A DNA stretch of 64,000 nt, from contig CP134226.1 of the NCBI GenBank assembly GCA_031655335.1, forward strand, positions 2,841,001 through 2,905,000, written 5' to 3'. This DNA is from Thalassospiraceae bacterium LMO-SO8. GTDB taxonomy: Bacteria > Pseudomonadota > Alphaproteobacteria > Rhodospirillales > Casp-alpha2. Of the stretch, positions 32,760 to 41,648 are shown piece by piece (the stretch's first letter is position 1; each line of letters opens with the position of its first letter). A model generated the notes under the pieces. It was not told where the DNA came from. It did no database searches and saw only the letters and a list, made by a program, of their open reading frames with translations. The position numbers and the translations under genes are program-made.

Positions 32760-33755
32760 TCAACGCGGGGCCAGGGTGATATCGACCCGGTTCTTGGGTT
32801 CATCGGAGGTCTTGTCGCCGAGGGCCCGCACGTCGATCCGGGTCGAGCGGATGCCGCTTTCGATCAGGAACGAGCGCACGGAAAGGGCCCGGGACAGGGA
32901 CAGGCGGCGAGCCCGGTTGGATTTCAGGTCGTCACCCCCGGCATAGGCCAGAAGCTGCAACCGCACGTCGCGCTGGTCCTTTACCTGATCGGCCAGCTTC
33001 AACAGGTTCGGCTTGGCGGCGTCGGGCAGTTTCGACTGGCTTTCGTCGAACACCACGCGGATCAACCGGCCGTCCTCGCCGGTCGTCAGGGAGGCGGTGC
33101 TTTCCGTCTTGGGCGGCGGCGGCGTGGGCACGGCCGCGGCCGTGGCGGGTGGCGGCGGGGGGGGCGGAACGGCGGCCCCCGGTGCGGTGGCGGGCGGGGG
33201 CGGCGGGGGTGCTTTGTCCGCGCTGTCCTTCCCGGCGTCGGCCTTGGGGGCCGGCGGCGGTGCCACGGCGGCCATTTTCTTGTCGGGCGCCGTCGGCGCG
33301 GCGGGCGGCGGTGGTGCTGCGGCCGTCAGCGGTGCGGGCGCCTCGGCGGCGGGGGCCGGCGCGGGCGATGGTTTCGACGGCATGGGCGGCGGCGGCGCCT
33401 TGGCCGCGGGCGGGCGCATCTCCGTTTCCATGCGGCTGGCACGCGGGGTCGGCGCGGCCTCGGCGCGGGTCACCCGCAGCTTGCGGATGGGGGCGGATTT
33501 CTCGGGGGCGACGAACAGTTGAGATGTCGGCCGGCTCGTGCCCGGCAGGCGCAGTCCGCCGCCATAGGCAGGGATGGCCGGTTCCGACGATACGTCCACG
33601 GTGTGGCCGTATCCACCGCCGGGCAGGGCGCCCATGTCGATGGTCACGGCACCGTCCGCGTAGTTGCTCACCTGTGCCTCGACCGGGCCTGACGCCAGCG
33701 CCAGCGGCGCCACGACGATGACCAAAAGTCCGGTCAAAAAACGTGAGGATGTCAT
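32760..33755 (-). CDS. Exported Pro-rich OmpA-like protein
   Basis: 331 residues. A signal peptide (RFLTGLLVIVVAPLALASG, cleavage near VEA-QV) leads to a ~90-residue unique segment. A Pro/Ala-rich linker of ~120 residues follows with runs such as APPPPPPATAPGAA. The C-terminal OmpA-like domain (~230-331) has IRVVFDESQSKLP and NRVDITLAPR. The domain lacks the usual TD-x-x-G loop and reads AYAGGDDLKSNRARRLS, so peptidoglycan binding is uncertain. It is the first gene of the stator-like operon, 62 nt ahead of the channel gene. The ATG at 33755 has GGGGAG upstream. Confidence 0.82.
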   Translation of the reverse strand: MTSSRFLTGLLVIVVAPLALASGPVEAQVSNYADGAVTIDMGALPGGGYGHTVDVSSEPAIPAYGGGLRLPGTSRPTSQLFVAPEKSAPIRKLRVTRAEAAPTPRASRMETEMRPPAAKAPPPPMPSKPSPAPAPAAEAPAPLTAAAPPPPAAPTAPDKKMAAVAPPPAPKADAGKDSADKAPPPPPPATAPGAAVPPPPPPPATAAAVPTPPPPKTESTASLTTGEDGRLIRVVFDESQSKLPDAAKPNLLKLADQVKDQRDVRLQLLAYAGGDDLKSNRARRLSLSRALSVRSFLIESGIRSTRIDVRALGDKTSDEPKNRVDITLAPR

Positions 33756-34013
33756 CGGACGGTCACTCCCCATTCTTCCCTGTTGTCGTCTTCCGGCCCG
33801 TTGTCGTGTTCGGGGATGTCGATCCCGTTTGCGGCAGGCTCGGCATCCCGGCGCTGAGACAGTCCGGGTACTCCCCGATCAGCGGCGGAAGCCAAGGCGA
33901 TCACCTTAACCAACGGCGATGCGCTGGACAACCGTAAAGCCCTTGAATGAAAACAGGTAAATATGACGCTTTCGGGGCACCCGAAAACAGCCCCTCGGCG
34001 GGGTGGGAACGGG

Positions 34014-34817
34014 TCAGGTGGCCGCCGCGCCGGCGCCGGCCAGGGTCTTCAGCATGGCCGGATGCATGGCGTCGTTGCCGGCGGCGATGTCGCCGCGTTG
34101 GAAGATGTCGCGGCCGCCCGCAAGGTCGGTGACGAAACCGCCCGCTTCGGCGACCAGGATCATGCCCGCGGCCATGTCCCAGGGTTGCAGGTTCTGTTCC
34201 CAGAACCCTTCGAAGCGCCCGGCGGCGACCCAGGCCAGATCAAGCGCGGCGGCACCGTTGCGCCGCACCCCGGCGGACACGGCCATGATCGCGCGCAGTT
34301 GGTTCAGGAACAGGTCGTGATTGCCCCGGCCGACGAAGGGAATGCCCGTCGCGAACAGGGATTCGGTAATGTCGCGGCGGGCCGAGACGCGCAGGCGCCG
34401 CCCGCCTAGAAACGCGCCCTGGCCCTTTTCGGCGACGAACATCTCGTCGGTGATCGGGTTGTAGACGACGCCGGCGAATATCTGGCCGTCGCGTTCCAGG
34501 CCGATGGAGATGGCGAACTGAGGAATGCCGTGCAGAAAGTTGGTGGTGCCGTCCAAGGGATCGATGATCCAGCGGTTCGAGGTATCGGCGCCGTCGACCG
34601 CGCCGCGTTCCTCCATCAGGAAACCGTACTTGGGCCGCGCGCGCTGTAGTTCCTCGAACAGGATTTTCTCGGCCTTGCGGTCGGCGTTCGAGACGAAGTC
34701 GGCCGGGCCCTTCTTGGAGACCTGTAGGTGCTCGACCTCGCCGAAATCGCGGACCAGGCCCCGCGCCGCCTTCTGGGCGGCGGCGGTCATGACGTTTATC
34801 AGGGGCGTGCGCAGCAT
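34014..34817 (-). CDS. suhB: Inositol-1-monophosphatase family protein (SuhB)
   Basis: 267 residues, Mg-dependent sugar/inositol phosphatase; E. coli SuhB also joins rRNA antitermination complexes. Motif 1 IDPLDGTTNFLHGIP and motif 2 WDMAAGMILVAEAGG supply the metal ligands, with EERG upstream. The start at 34817 is about 50 nt after the efp stop and the gene lies in the same direction as efp, thiE and gap. Confidence 0.92.
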   Translation of the reverse strand: MLRTPLINVMTAAAQKAARGLVRDFGEVEHLQVSKKGPADFVSNADRKAEKILFEELQRARPKYGFLMEERGAVDGADTSNRWIIDPLDGTTNFLHGIPQFAISIGLERDGQIFAGVVYNPITDEMFVAEKGQGAFLGGRRLRVSARRDITESLFATGIPFVGRGNHDLFLNQLRAIMAVSAGVRRNGAAALDLAWVAAGRFEGFWEQNLQPWDMAAGMILVAEAGGFVTDLAGGRDIFQRGDIAAGNDAMHPAMLKTLAGAGAAAT

Positions 34818-34870
34818 GGCGGGCCTTGTTTCAAGCGGTCGGAAAGGGGCGGGAAGGGCGTGGCCGAAGC

Positions 34871-35440
34871 CTAGTCCTTGGCCCGCTCGACATAGGTACC
34901 CTCGGCGGGATTGACGACGATGCGGGTGCCGGTCTCGATATGCGGCGGCACGCTGGTGCGCACGCCGTTGTCCAAAAGCGCCGGTTTGTAGCTCGACGCC
35001 GCCGTCTGGCCTTTGACCACGGCTTCGGTTTCGACCACCGTCAGGGTCACCCGGTCGGGCAACTGAACGCCGATGGGGTCGCCGTCGTGGCTTTCGATGG
35101 TCACTTCCATGCCGTCTTGCAGATAGGGGGTCTGGTCCTCGCCGATCTGATCGCCGTTCAGGACGACCTGCTCATAGGTCTCGTTGTCCATGAAGGTGAA
35201 CATCTCGCCGTCGGAAAACAGGAATTGGTATTCCTTTTGTTCCAGGGTCGCGCGCTCGACCTTTTCCGAGGACCGGAAGCGTTCGTTCAGCTTGGTGCCG
35301 TCGCGCAGTTCGCGCAATTCGACCTGAAGATAGGCGCCGCCCTTGCCGGGCTGCGTATGGGCGATCTTGACCGCGCGCCACAGGCGTCCCTGATGTTCGA
35401 TGACCATACCGGGTCGAATGGCGTTGCCGTCGATTTTCAT
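34871..35440 (-). CDS. efp: Elongation factor P
   Basis: 189 residues, three beta-barrel domains. It relieves ribosome stalling at polyproline. The modified residue is Lys33 in QPGKGGAY, so this is the lysine-type EF-P (substrate of EpmA/B-type or other modification) and not the Arg-type of Pseudomonas. The Pro-rich products in this window (33.1-33.5 and 45.2-45.5 kb) are plausible clients. Start [11 protein letters not shown] is preceded by GGGCACGGAC. Confidence 0.95.
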   Translation of the reverse strand: MKIDGNAIRPGMVIEHQGRLWRAVKIAHTQPGKGGAYLQVELRELRDGTKLNERFRSSEKVERATLEQKEYQFLFSDGEMFTFMDNETYEQVVLNGDQIGEDQTPYLQDGMEVTIESHDGDPIGVQLPDRVTLTVVETEAVVKGQTAASSYKPALLDNGVRTSVPPHIETGTRIVVNPAEGTYVERAKD

Positions 35441-35529
35441 GTCCGTGCCCGTTTACATGTTGATGGGGGGTGAAAGCGGCGCGGAAGCTACCAGTTTGTT
35501 TCGTGCATAGCAACGGCCCAGCGCCGCCG

Positions 35530-36192
35530 TCAGGGGCGCGGGGCGTCGGCAATTACCTTGTTGAACGCGGCGACCGCGGCGGCCGGTCCCTCGGCGTGCC
35601 GCCAGACCCCGGAGACCACGGCCAGGAAGTCAGCACCCGCGGCGACCAGGGGCGCGCAATTGTCCACGGTGATGCCGCCGATGGCGACGCAGGGCACGAC
35701 GAAAATCTCGCTCCACCAGTGCAAAAGATCGACGTCCGCGTGATGGGTGACCTCCTTGGTCCCGGTCGGGAAAAACGCGCCGAAAGCGACGTAGTCGGCC
35801 CCGGCCTCGCCGGCCTCCATGGCCAGGTGGCGCGACGCATGACAGGTCACGCCGACGGCGCGCCTGTCGCCCATGATTTTGCGGGCGTCCCGGTAGGACG
35901 CGTCACCCTGGCCCACATGGACGCCGTCGCAATCGGTCTCCGCCGCCAGGTCGGGGCGGTCGTTGAGGATCAGGGGCACGCCGCGGTCGCGGCAGACGGG
36001 GAGCAGAATATCGGCGGCGCGGCGGATGCCGTCGTCGCTGTCAGGCGTGCCGTCCGGGGCCTTCAGGCGCAATTGCACGGCGCCGACGGGGCCGGCGTCG
36101 AGCGCCGCCGCCAGATCGCCCGCGAAGACGTTCGGGTCGAAGGCGGGCGGCGTGACCAGATAGAGCAGGCAGCCGTCATCGGTGTCAGCCAT
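35530..36192 (-). CDS. thiE: Thiamine-phosphate synthase
   Basis: 220 residues, TIM barrel, joins HMP-PP and thiazole phosphate to thiamine phosphate. Motifs: [19 protein letters not shown] (a variant of the usual QxRxK), [42 protein letters not shown] and AIGGIT. The start ATG at 36192 overlaps the upstream hypothetical gene by 8 nt, indicating coupling. thiD is also in the window, at 55.1 kb. Confidence 0.9.
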   Translation of the reverse strand: MADTDDGCLLYLVTPPAFDPNVFAGDLAAALDAGPVGAVQLRLKAPDGTPDSDDGIRRAADILLPVCRDRGVPLILNDRPDLAAETDCDGVHVGQGDASYRDARKIMGDRRAVGVTCHASRHLAMEAGEAGADYVAFGAFFPTGTKEVTHHADVDLLHWWSEIFVVPCVAIGGITVDNCAPLVAAGADFLAVVSGVWRHAEGPAAAVAAFNKVIADAPRP

Positions 36193-36631
36193 GTTGGAAT
36201 TCTCCCGTGAGCCAAGCGTCGAGCCGCCGGTCGGCGCCTGCGTCGGCCATGTCCAATGCCCGCGCGGGTCGTTTGGCCAGGCGGGCGCCGGCCTGCGTTG
36301 CCACGCGTTCGATCCTGGCCAGAACCTCGGGGGCGGCCGACAGGGACACGGCTTCGACGCCCTGCCTGAGGGCGTCCAGGGCCATGCCCGGTTCGTCCGC
36401 GCAATCAAGGCAGGCCGTGGCGCGGGCCGCCGGTTCGGCGGCGCGGGCCTGATCGACGATCTGTTTGAACAGGGCCGGGCCGAGGTAGCCGGCGGCGCCG
36501 GGCGCGCTGACCAGATGCACGGGACAACCCGTGCGGCGGGCAGCGGTCAATGCCTGTTTTGCGTGGTTCAGGTCGTGGATGACGACGGATGCCGGGGGAA
36601 CGGCCGATTGCTTGGTCGCGTCCCCCGTCAT
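36185..36631 (-). CDS. Conserved hypothetical protein between gap and thiE
   Basis: 148 residues, no signal peptide or membrane span. Visible features are [58 protein letters not shown] and [15 protein letters not shown]: alternating strands and helices suggestive of part of an alpha/beta fold. I do not recognise the function. Its stop overlaps the thiE start and it begins 14 nt after the gap stop, so it is embedded in a gap-orf-thiE unit. An in-frame ATG at 36703 overlaps gap and is unlikely. Confidence 0.7.
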   Translation of the reverse strand: MTGDATKQSAVPPASVVIHDLNHAKQALTAARRTGCPVHLVSAPGAAGYLGPALFKQIVDQARAAEPAARATACLDCADEPGMALDALRQGVEAVSLSAAPEVLARIERVATQAGARLAKRPARALDMADAGADRRLDAWLTGEFQHG

Positions 36632-36645
36632 CTCAATCCCGTCGC

Positions 36646-37653
36646 TTATTTCGCACCATGCATGGCCAGCGCGGTGTCCGGCATGCGGTTGGAGAAGCCC
36701 CATTCGTTATCGTACCAGCTGAGCACGCGCACGAAATTGCCGTCGATCACCTGGGTCTGGGTGGAATCGAAGCTCGAGCTGGCGGGGTTGTGGTTGAAGT
36801 CGATGGAGACCAGGGGCTCGGTATTGTAGGCGAGCACGCCCTTGAGCCGGCCGTTGGAGGCCTCCAGCATGGCCGCGTTGATTTCCTCGGCCGTGGTCGA
36901 CCGTCCGGCCGTGAAGGTCAGGTCGATCAGCGACACGTTGGGGGTCGGCACGCGGATCGCGGTGCCGTCCAGCTTGCCCTTCAGTTCCGGCAGCACCAGG
37001 CCGACGGCCTTGGCGGCCCCCGTCGAGGTCGGGATCATGGACACGGCGCAGGCGCGCGCCCGGCGGGGATCGGAATGCAGGGTGTCGAGGGGGCGCTGAT
37101 CGCCGGTGTAGGCGTGGATCGTCGTCATGTAGCCCTTTTCGATGCCGACAAGTTTGTGCAGCACGTCGGCCACGGGGGCCAGGCAGTTGGTCGTGCAGGA
37201 TGCGTTGGACACGACCGTGTGGCCGGCTTCCAGCTTGTCGTGGTTGACGCCGTAGACGACGGTCAGGTCGACGCCCGAGGCCGGGGCCGAGACCAGAACC
37301 TTGGCGGCACCCGCGTCCAGGTGCTTGGCGGCGCTGTCGCGGTCGGTGAACAGGCCGGTGCATTCCAGCGCCACGTCGATGCCCAGTTCCTTCCAGGGCA
37401 GATCGGCGGGGTTGCGTTCGGCGGTCACCTTGATCGGCCCGGCGCCCACGTTCATCACGTCGCCAGCGACCGACACGTCCATGCCCAGCGGGCCGTGCAC
37501 GGAATCGTACTTAAGAAGGTGGGCGTTCATTTCGGGCGAGCCCAGGTCGTTGATGGCGACGACTTCGATGTCGTTGCGCCGCGATTCCAAAATGCCCCGA
37601 AGAACCAAACGACCAATTCTTCCGAACCCGTTGATCGCAACCCGAACCGCCAT
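36646..37653 (-). CDS. gap: Glyceraldehyde-3-phosphate dehydrogenase, type I
   Basis: 335 residues, glycolytic/gluconeogenic enzyme. The N-terminal Rossmann motif [35 protein letters not shown] and the active site [12 protein letters not shown] with the catalytic Cys are all intact, as is [12 protein letters not shown] near the C-terminus. Asp in INDLG favours NAD. A well-formed promoter lies at 37724-37752. pgk and fba, frequent neighbours, are not adjacent. Confidence 0.95.
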   Translation of the reverse strand: MAVRVAINGFGRIGRLVLRGILESRRNDIEVVAINDLGSPEMNAHLLKYDSVHGPLGMDVSVAGDVMNVGAGPIKVTAERNPADLPWKELGIDVALECTGLFTDRDSAAKHLDAGAAKVLVSAPASGVDLTVVYGVNHDKLEAGHTVVSNASCTTNCLAPVADVLHKLVGIEKGYMTTIHAYTGDQRPLDTLHSDPRRARACAVSMIPTSTGAAKAVGLVLPELKGKLDGTAIRVPTPNVSLIDLTFTAGRSTTAEEINAAMLEASNGRLKGVLAYNTEPLVSIDFNHNPASSSFDSTQTQVIDGNFVRVLSWYDNEWGFSNRMPDTALAMHGAK

Positions 37654-37723
37654 GAATGCCTCCGTAAATTTGTTGAATTTCCTGCGTTGAGGCCCCTGCG
37701 ACGGATGCCTCGGTCAGGGCGAG

Positions 37724-37752
37724 CATATAGGCTACCCTTCGACCCCTGTAAA
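37724..37752 (-). promoter_or_regulatory. Putative promoter of gap
   Basis: On the minus strand TTTACA, a 17-nt spacer and TATATG, about 70 nt before the gap ATG. Confidence 0.55.
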
Positions 37753-37804
37753 CCCGCGAACGCCCGGTTGTCCGGGGCGCAATGCTCTCCAATTGATGTG
37801 GTGG

Positions 37805-37833
37805 TTGAACTTGTGTTCATAGGCACCTATTCT
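37805..37833 (+). promoter_or_regulatory. Putative promoter of the coiled-coil/zapA unit
   Basis: TTGAAC, a 17-nt spacer and TATTCT, followed by an AT-rich leader of about 50 nt. Confidence 0.55.
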
Positions 37834-37890
37834 TCATAAAATTTTTACCCACTAAGGCAATTATATTTTTAGTTGGGTCGGGGGGTATGT

Positions 37891-38124
37891 GTGGCGACTA
37901 TCAGTAAACCATCACGAGTGGACCGTGCCTTCGAGCGGCTGGAAGGCGCCTTGTCGCGCCTGGAAAAGGCCGTGCAGGCGCGCGGGAACGCCGCCGCGGC
38001 CGGCGACGGCGGCGACACGGCGGCATTGCGGGCGGAGAACGCCCGCCTGCAAACCGTGACCGAGGAGGTCAAGGGCCGTCTCGACGGCGCCATTGGCCGC
38101 CTTGAAAAAGCTCTCGAAGGCTAG
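37891..38124 (+). CDS. Small coiled-coil protein upstream of zapA
   Basis: 77 residues: two helices, RAFERLEGALSRLEKAVQA and RAENARLQTVTEEVKGRLDGAIGRLEKAL, shown here only by VDRAFERLEGALSRLEKAV and GRLDGAIGRLEKALEG, separated by an Ala/Gly-rich loop. The repeated RLEGALSRLEK/RLDGAIGRLEK pattern suggests an antiparallel or dimeric coiled coil, as in DUF4164-like proteins found before zapA in alphaproteobacteria. The start is probably GTG at 37891 with GGGGGG upstream. A division-related role is inference from position. Confidence 0.72.
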   Translation: MATISKPSRVDRAFERLEGALSRLEKAVQARGNAAAAGDGGDTAALRAENARLQTVTEEVKGRLDGAIGRLEKALEG

Positions 38125-38138
38125 GGTCGGATCGCGCC

Positions 38139-38474
38139 ATGGCCCATGTCACCGTCACCATCAACGGACGCCAGTATCAGGTCGCCTGCGACGATGGGCA
38201 GGAAGCGCACCTGTCACGGCTCGGCAAGTATGTCGACAACCGTGTTCAGGAACTGGTCGCCGCCGTCGGTCAGGCCGGCGACGCCCGGCTTCTGGTCATG
38301 GTCAGCCTGCTTCTCGCCGACGAACTGTCCGACGCCTATGCGGAACTGGAATCCATCAGCCGCAAAAGCGAAGGCGTCGCCAAGCTGATCGAATCCGAGG
38401 AAAAGGTCAGCCGCACCCTGGAAAATATCGCCGACCGCATCGAAGGCATTGCCGTGGGGCTTGAACAAGCCTAA
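38139..38474 (+). CDS. zapA: Cell division protein ZapA
   Basis: 111 residues. ZapA bundles FtsZ filaments at midcell. The N-terminal HVTVTINGRQYQVACDDGQE and LSRLGKYVDNRVQEL are the family signature, of which VTINGRQYQVACDDGQE is quoted; the C-terminal ~50 residues form the dimerising coiled coil. It lies 14 nt after the coiled-coil gene and immediately before 6S RNA, the order widespread in proteobacteria. Confidence 0.93.
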   Translation: MAHVTVTINGRQYQVACDDGQEAHLSRLGKYVDNRVQELVAAVGQAGDARLLVMVSLLLADELSDAYAELESISRKSEGVAKLIESEEKVSRTLENIADRIEGIAVGLEQA

Positions 38475-38518
38475 CTTCCGCTCAGGCGGAGCGCTGCGGA
38501 GCGCGTTAGGCACATTAT

Positions 38519-38665
38519 CCCTGGGGCGATGCGTCCTTTAAGGGTGCTGTCCCTGCCGGGTTGCACGGGTTCGTCCTGGACGCTCGGTATCACGGTGCCC
38601 AACCTGTTGAGAGCAGGCCACGGAGGATCTTAACGCCGACGGCTACTGCGGCACCGCCGACTTTT
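38519..38665 (+). ncRNA. ssrS: 6S RNA (ends approximate)
   Basis: The gap between zapA and the formyl-THF cyclo-ligase gene is the standard place for 6S RNA, the RNA that mimics an open promoter and binds RNA polymerase-sigma70. The sequence begins TCCCTGGGGCGATGCG, like other alphaproteobacterial 6S starts. It can form lower pairing (GCGTCCT with AGGA...ACGC), a central bubble, and an apical arm (CGGGTTGCAC with GTGCCCAACC). CATTAT at 38513-38518 could be the -10 box, and TTTTTT at 38662-38667 the end. Confidence 0.62.
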
Positions 38666-38731
38666 TTCGTCTCGGGCATTGTTTGGATATTGTTACGGCA
38701 CCCGAATTTCGGGCGCCGTCATCAAGTCATT

Positions 38732-39325
38732 ATGGATCTCCTCGAACAAAAGCGTCTCCTGCGCAAAGAAGCCGCCGCCCGCCGTGTTCGCGCGCGCGCG
38801 GACCTGGGCTCCGGTGTCGCCACCGCCGTGGCCTGTCATGCCGTGGCCTTGGCGCAGGGGTTGGGGGAGGCGGCCCCGCCGGGGCATGTTTCGGGCTATC
38901 TCGCCATGCAGGACGAAATGGATGTCCTACCGGCCATCCTGGCCCTGGCCGCGTACGGCTGGCGGGGATGCCTGCCGGTGGTCGTCGGCAAGGCGCGCCC
39001 GCTCCTGTTCCGGGCCTGGTCGCCCGGGGCGAAGCTGGCGGACGGCGTGTTCGGCACCCGCCATCCTGCGGACGGGGCGGAAGACGTGCGCCCGGACCTG
39101 CTTCTGGTGCCGCTGCTCGCCTTCGACCGGGCCGGCTACCGGCTTGGCTGGGGCGGCGGATTCTATGATCGTACCCTTGCCGAACTGCGACAATCCGGCA
39201 CTCCCGTGACCGCGGTCGGAGTCGGTTATGCGGCCCAGGAAGTTGACGCCGTGCCGCGGGACCATTACGACGCACGCCTGGACTGGGTGGTGACGGAGGA
39301 AGACATCATCCGGATTACGTCGTGA
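38732..39325 (+). CDS. ygfA: 5-formyltetrahydrofolate cyclo-ligase
   Basis: 197 residues, converts 5-formyl-THF to 5,10-methenyl-THF with ATP. N-terminal LLEQKRLLRKEAAARR matches the basic start helix, HVSGYLAMQDEMDV the substrate loop, and GYRLGWGGGFYDRTL the Gly-rich nucleotide/phosphate motif (GxRLGxGxGYYDR). The start is the ATG at 38732, which lacks a clear ribosome-binding site; translation of the 6S-ygfA transcript may explain this. Confidence 0.92.
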   Translation: MDLLEQKRLLRKEAAARRVRARADLGSGVATAVACHAVALAQGLGEAAPPGHVSGYLAMQDEMDVLPAILALAAYGWRGCLPVVVGKARPLLFRAWSPGAKLADGVFGTRHPADGAEDVRPDLLLVPLLAFDRAGYRLGWGGGFYDRTLAELRQSGTPVTAVGVGYAAQEVDAVPRDHYDARLDWVVTEEDIIRITS

Positions 39326-39359
39326 CGCCCCGATAAGGCACTAAGGACAAGGTCGGTTA

Positions 39360-40187
39360 ATGAAAATCATGATTGTCGGGGATGTGGTCGGTCGCAGCGG
39401 CCGGGACGCCGTGGCCAAGCACCTGCCGGCCCTGCGCGCGCAACTGGACCTCGACTTCGTCATCGTCAACGGCGAGAACGCGGCCCATGGCTTCGGCATT
39501 ACCGAGGCGATCTGCAACGATCTGTACGCCCAGGGGGCGGACGTCATCACCACGGGCAATCACGTGTGGGATCAGCGCGAGATCATGAACTACATCGACG
39601 GCGACGACCGTCTGCTGCGTCCCCTGAATTTCCCCGCCGGCACGCCCGGCAAGGGGGCCGGCGTGTTCGACGCCAAGGACGGCCGCAAGGTCATGGTCGT
39701 GCACGCCATGTGCCGGCTGTTCATGGACCCGCTCGACGATCCCTTCGCCGGGGTGGATGAAGCCTTGAAGAACCACCGTCTGGGCGCGGCCAGCGGCCGC
39801 GGCAACGTCGACGCCATCCTGCTCGACCTGCACGGCGAGGCGTCGTCGGAAAAGATGGCCATGGCCCATTTCCTGGACGGTCGCGTTTCCGCCGTGGTCG
39901 GCACCCACACGCACGTGCCGACGGCGGACGCCCAGGTGTTCAAGGGCGGCACGGCCTATCAGACGGATCTGGGCATGACCGGCGATTACGATTCCGTCAT
40001 CGGCATGCAGAAGGAAAACGCCACGGCGCGGTTCACCACCAAGCTGCCGCAGGGCCGGTTGGAGCCCGCGGGCGGCGAGGCGACCTTCTGTGCCATGTAC
40101 CTGGAAACCGACGACGCCACGGGTTTGGCGACGCGGGCCGAGCCCGTGCGCCTGGGCGGCCGTCTGGCGCCGACGGTGCCGGGATAG
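39360..40187 (+). CDS. TIGR00282/YmdB-family metallophosphoesterase
   Basis: 275 residues. The metal-binding motifs GDVVGRSGRDAV, NGENAAHGFGIT, TTGNHVWDQREI and GTHTHVPTAD identify the TIGR00282 family (YmdB of Bacillus, a cyclic-nucleotide phosphodiesterase). The product DLGMTGDYDSVIGM is also conserved. Its physiological substrate in proteobacteria is unknown. It starts 34 nt after the cyclo-ligase gene and is probably cotranscribed. Confidence 0.92.
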   Translation: MKIMIVGDVVGRSGRDAVAKHLPALRAQLDLDFVIVNGENAAHGFGITEAICNDLYAQGADVITTGNHVWDQREIMNYIDGDDRLLRPLNFPAGTPGKGAGVFDAKDGRKVMVVHAMCRLFMDPLDDPFAGVDEALKNHRLGAASGRGNVDAILLDLHGEASSEKMAMAHFLDGRVSAVVGTHTHVPTADAQVFKGGTAYQTDLGMTGDYDSVIGMQKENATARFTTKLPQGRLEPAGGEATFCAMYLETDDATGLATRAEPVRLGGRLAPTVPG

Positions 40188-40354
40188 CCGGCAGACCTGA
40201 AAATCAACCTTTTCCTTGGCCTGCGGCCTTTCACGGCGGACGAATTCTTGCCATATTGCGGGCCTAGCTTCACCGCCGGTGACACTCGCGCCGGTCCCAT
40301 CATTTGGGTATAATCCCGACGAATCGCCACGACATATAGGGGGTTCCCGCCAAA

Positions 40355-41098
40355 ATGGCTGGTCATTCCAAATTTAAGAACATCATGCACCGCAAAGGCC
40401 GTCAGGACGCCAAGCGGGCAAAGGTCTTCGCCAAGCTGGGCCGCGAAGTGACGGTCGCCGCGCGCAACGGCCCCGATCCCAACTTCAACGCCGCCCTGCG
40501 TTTGGCCGTCGCCAACGCCAAGGCCCTGAACATGCCCAACGACGTCATCAACCGGGCGATCCAGAAGGCCCAGGGCAACGATGCCGAGAATTACGAGGAA
40601 ATCCGTTACGAAGGCTATGGCCCGGGCGGGGTCGCCGTGATCGTCGAGGCCCTGTCCGACAACCGCAATCGCACGGCCTCGGAAGTCCGCACCGCCTTTT
40701 CCAAGAACGGCGGCAACCTGGGCGAGACGGGCAGCGTCGCCTTCATGTTCGACCGGGTCGGCCAGATCACCTATCCGGCCGCCGTCGCCGGCGCCGAGGC
40801 CATGTTCGAAGGCGCCTTGGAAGCGGGGGCGGAGGACGTGGAATCGGACGATGACAACCACACCATCACCTGCCAGCCCGACGATTTTGCCGCCGTGCGC
40901 GACGCGCTCGAGGAACGCTTCGGCGAACCGGAGGAAGCGCGCCTGGCGTGGAAGCCGCAGAATTCCATCTCCGTCGACGAAGGCACGGCGCAGACATTGT
41001 TGAAGCTGATCGACGCGTTGGAAGACAACGACGATGTGCAGCGCGTCGCCGCCAACTTCGAGGTCGATGACGAGATCATGGAAAGGCTGAGCGCCTAA
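40355..41098 (+). CDS. yebC: YebC/PmpR-family protein
   Basis: 247 residues. Begins [21 protein letters not shown] and has [19 protein letters not shown] with [15 protein letters not shown], the family hallmarks (first quoted as [19 protein letters not shown]). Members act as transcription factors, and some as translation factors that help polyproline synthesis. A perfect TATAAT at 40309-40314 sits upstream, without a recognisable -35. It precedes ruvC, the usual yebC-ruvCAB order. Confidence 0.93.
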   Translation: MAGHSKFKNIMHRKGRQDAKRAKVFAKLGREVTVAARNGPDPNFNAALRLAVANAKALNMPNDVINRAIQKAQGNDAENYEEIRYEGYGPGGVAVIVEALSDNRNRTASEVRTAFSKNGGNLGETGSVAFMFDRVGQITYPAAVAGAEAMFEGALEAGAEDVESDDDNHTITCQPDDFAAVRDALEERFGEPEEARLAWKPQNSISVDEGTAQTLLKLIDALEDNDDVQRVAANFEVDDEIMERLSA

Positions 41099-41144
41099 AC
41101 CGTAAAGCGGACGCCACAGGGATACGGAGCGGAATGGAACACGG

Positions 41145-41648
41145 ATGCGGCTGATCGGGTTTGACCCGGGGTTGAAGAACACCGGATGGGGCGTCATCGA
41201 ACACGCCGGCAACCGGCTTCGCTATGTCGCCGACGGTGTTGTGTCCTCCGATCCGAAGGCCAGTCTGGCCGAACGTCTGGTGCAGCTTCATGACGGATTG
41301 GTCGAGGTCATCCGCGCCATGGCCCCGGTCGAGGCGGCGGTCGAAGAAACCTTCGTCAACACCAATCCGACGACGACCCTGAAACTGGGCCAGGCCCGCG
41401 GCATCTCCATGCTGGTGCCGGCCCTGGCCGGTCTGCCGGTGTTCGAATACACCCCCAACCTCGTGAAAAAGACCGTCGTCGGCACCGGCCACGCGGCCAA
41501 GGAACAGGTTCAGATGATGGTGCGCACGCTGTTGCCGGGAGCGGCCTTCAAAAGCGCGGACAGCGCCGATGCGCTTGCCGTCGCCATCTGCCACGCCCAT
41601 CACCGCACGGCGCCCGGGCACGCCGCCATGGCGGGGGCGGCCCGGTGA
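41145..41648 (+). CDS. ruvC: Holliday-junction resolvase RuvC
   Basis: 167 residues, cuts four-way junctions. The catalytic acidic residues are recognisable: Asp7-type in [14 protein letters not shown], Glu in VEETFVNTN, and the Asp pair in [14 protein letters not shown]. Overlaps ruvA by 4 nt. Confidence 0.95.
   Translation: MRLIGFDPGLKNTGWGVIEHAGNRLRYVADGVVSSDPKASLAERLVQLHDGLVEVIRAMAPVEAAVEETFVNTNPTTTLKLGQARGISMLVPALAGLPVFEYTPNLVKKTVVGTGHAAKEQVQMMVRTLLPGAAFKSADSADALAVAICHAHHRTAPGHAAMAGAAR

Noticed and set aside
30289..33755. A Zorya phage-defence system
   Set aside because: Only MotA/MotB-like proteins are present; no ZorC, ZorD or ZorE helicase/nuclease is nearby and the flanks are housekeeping genes.
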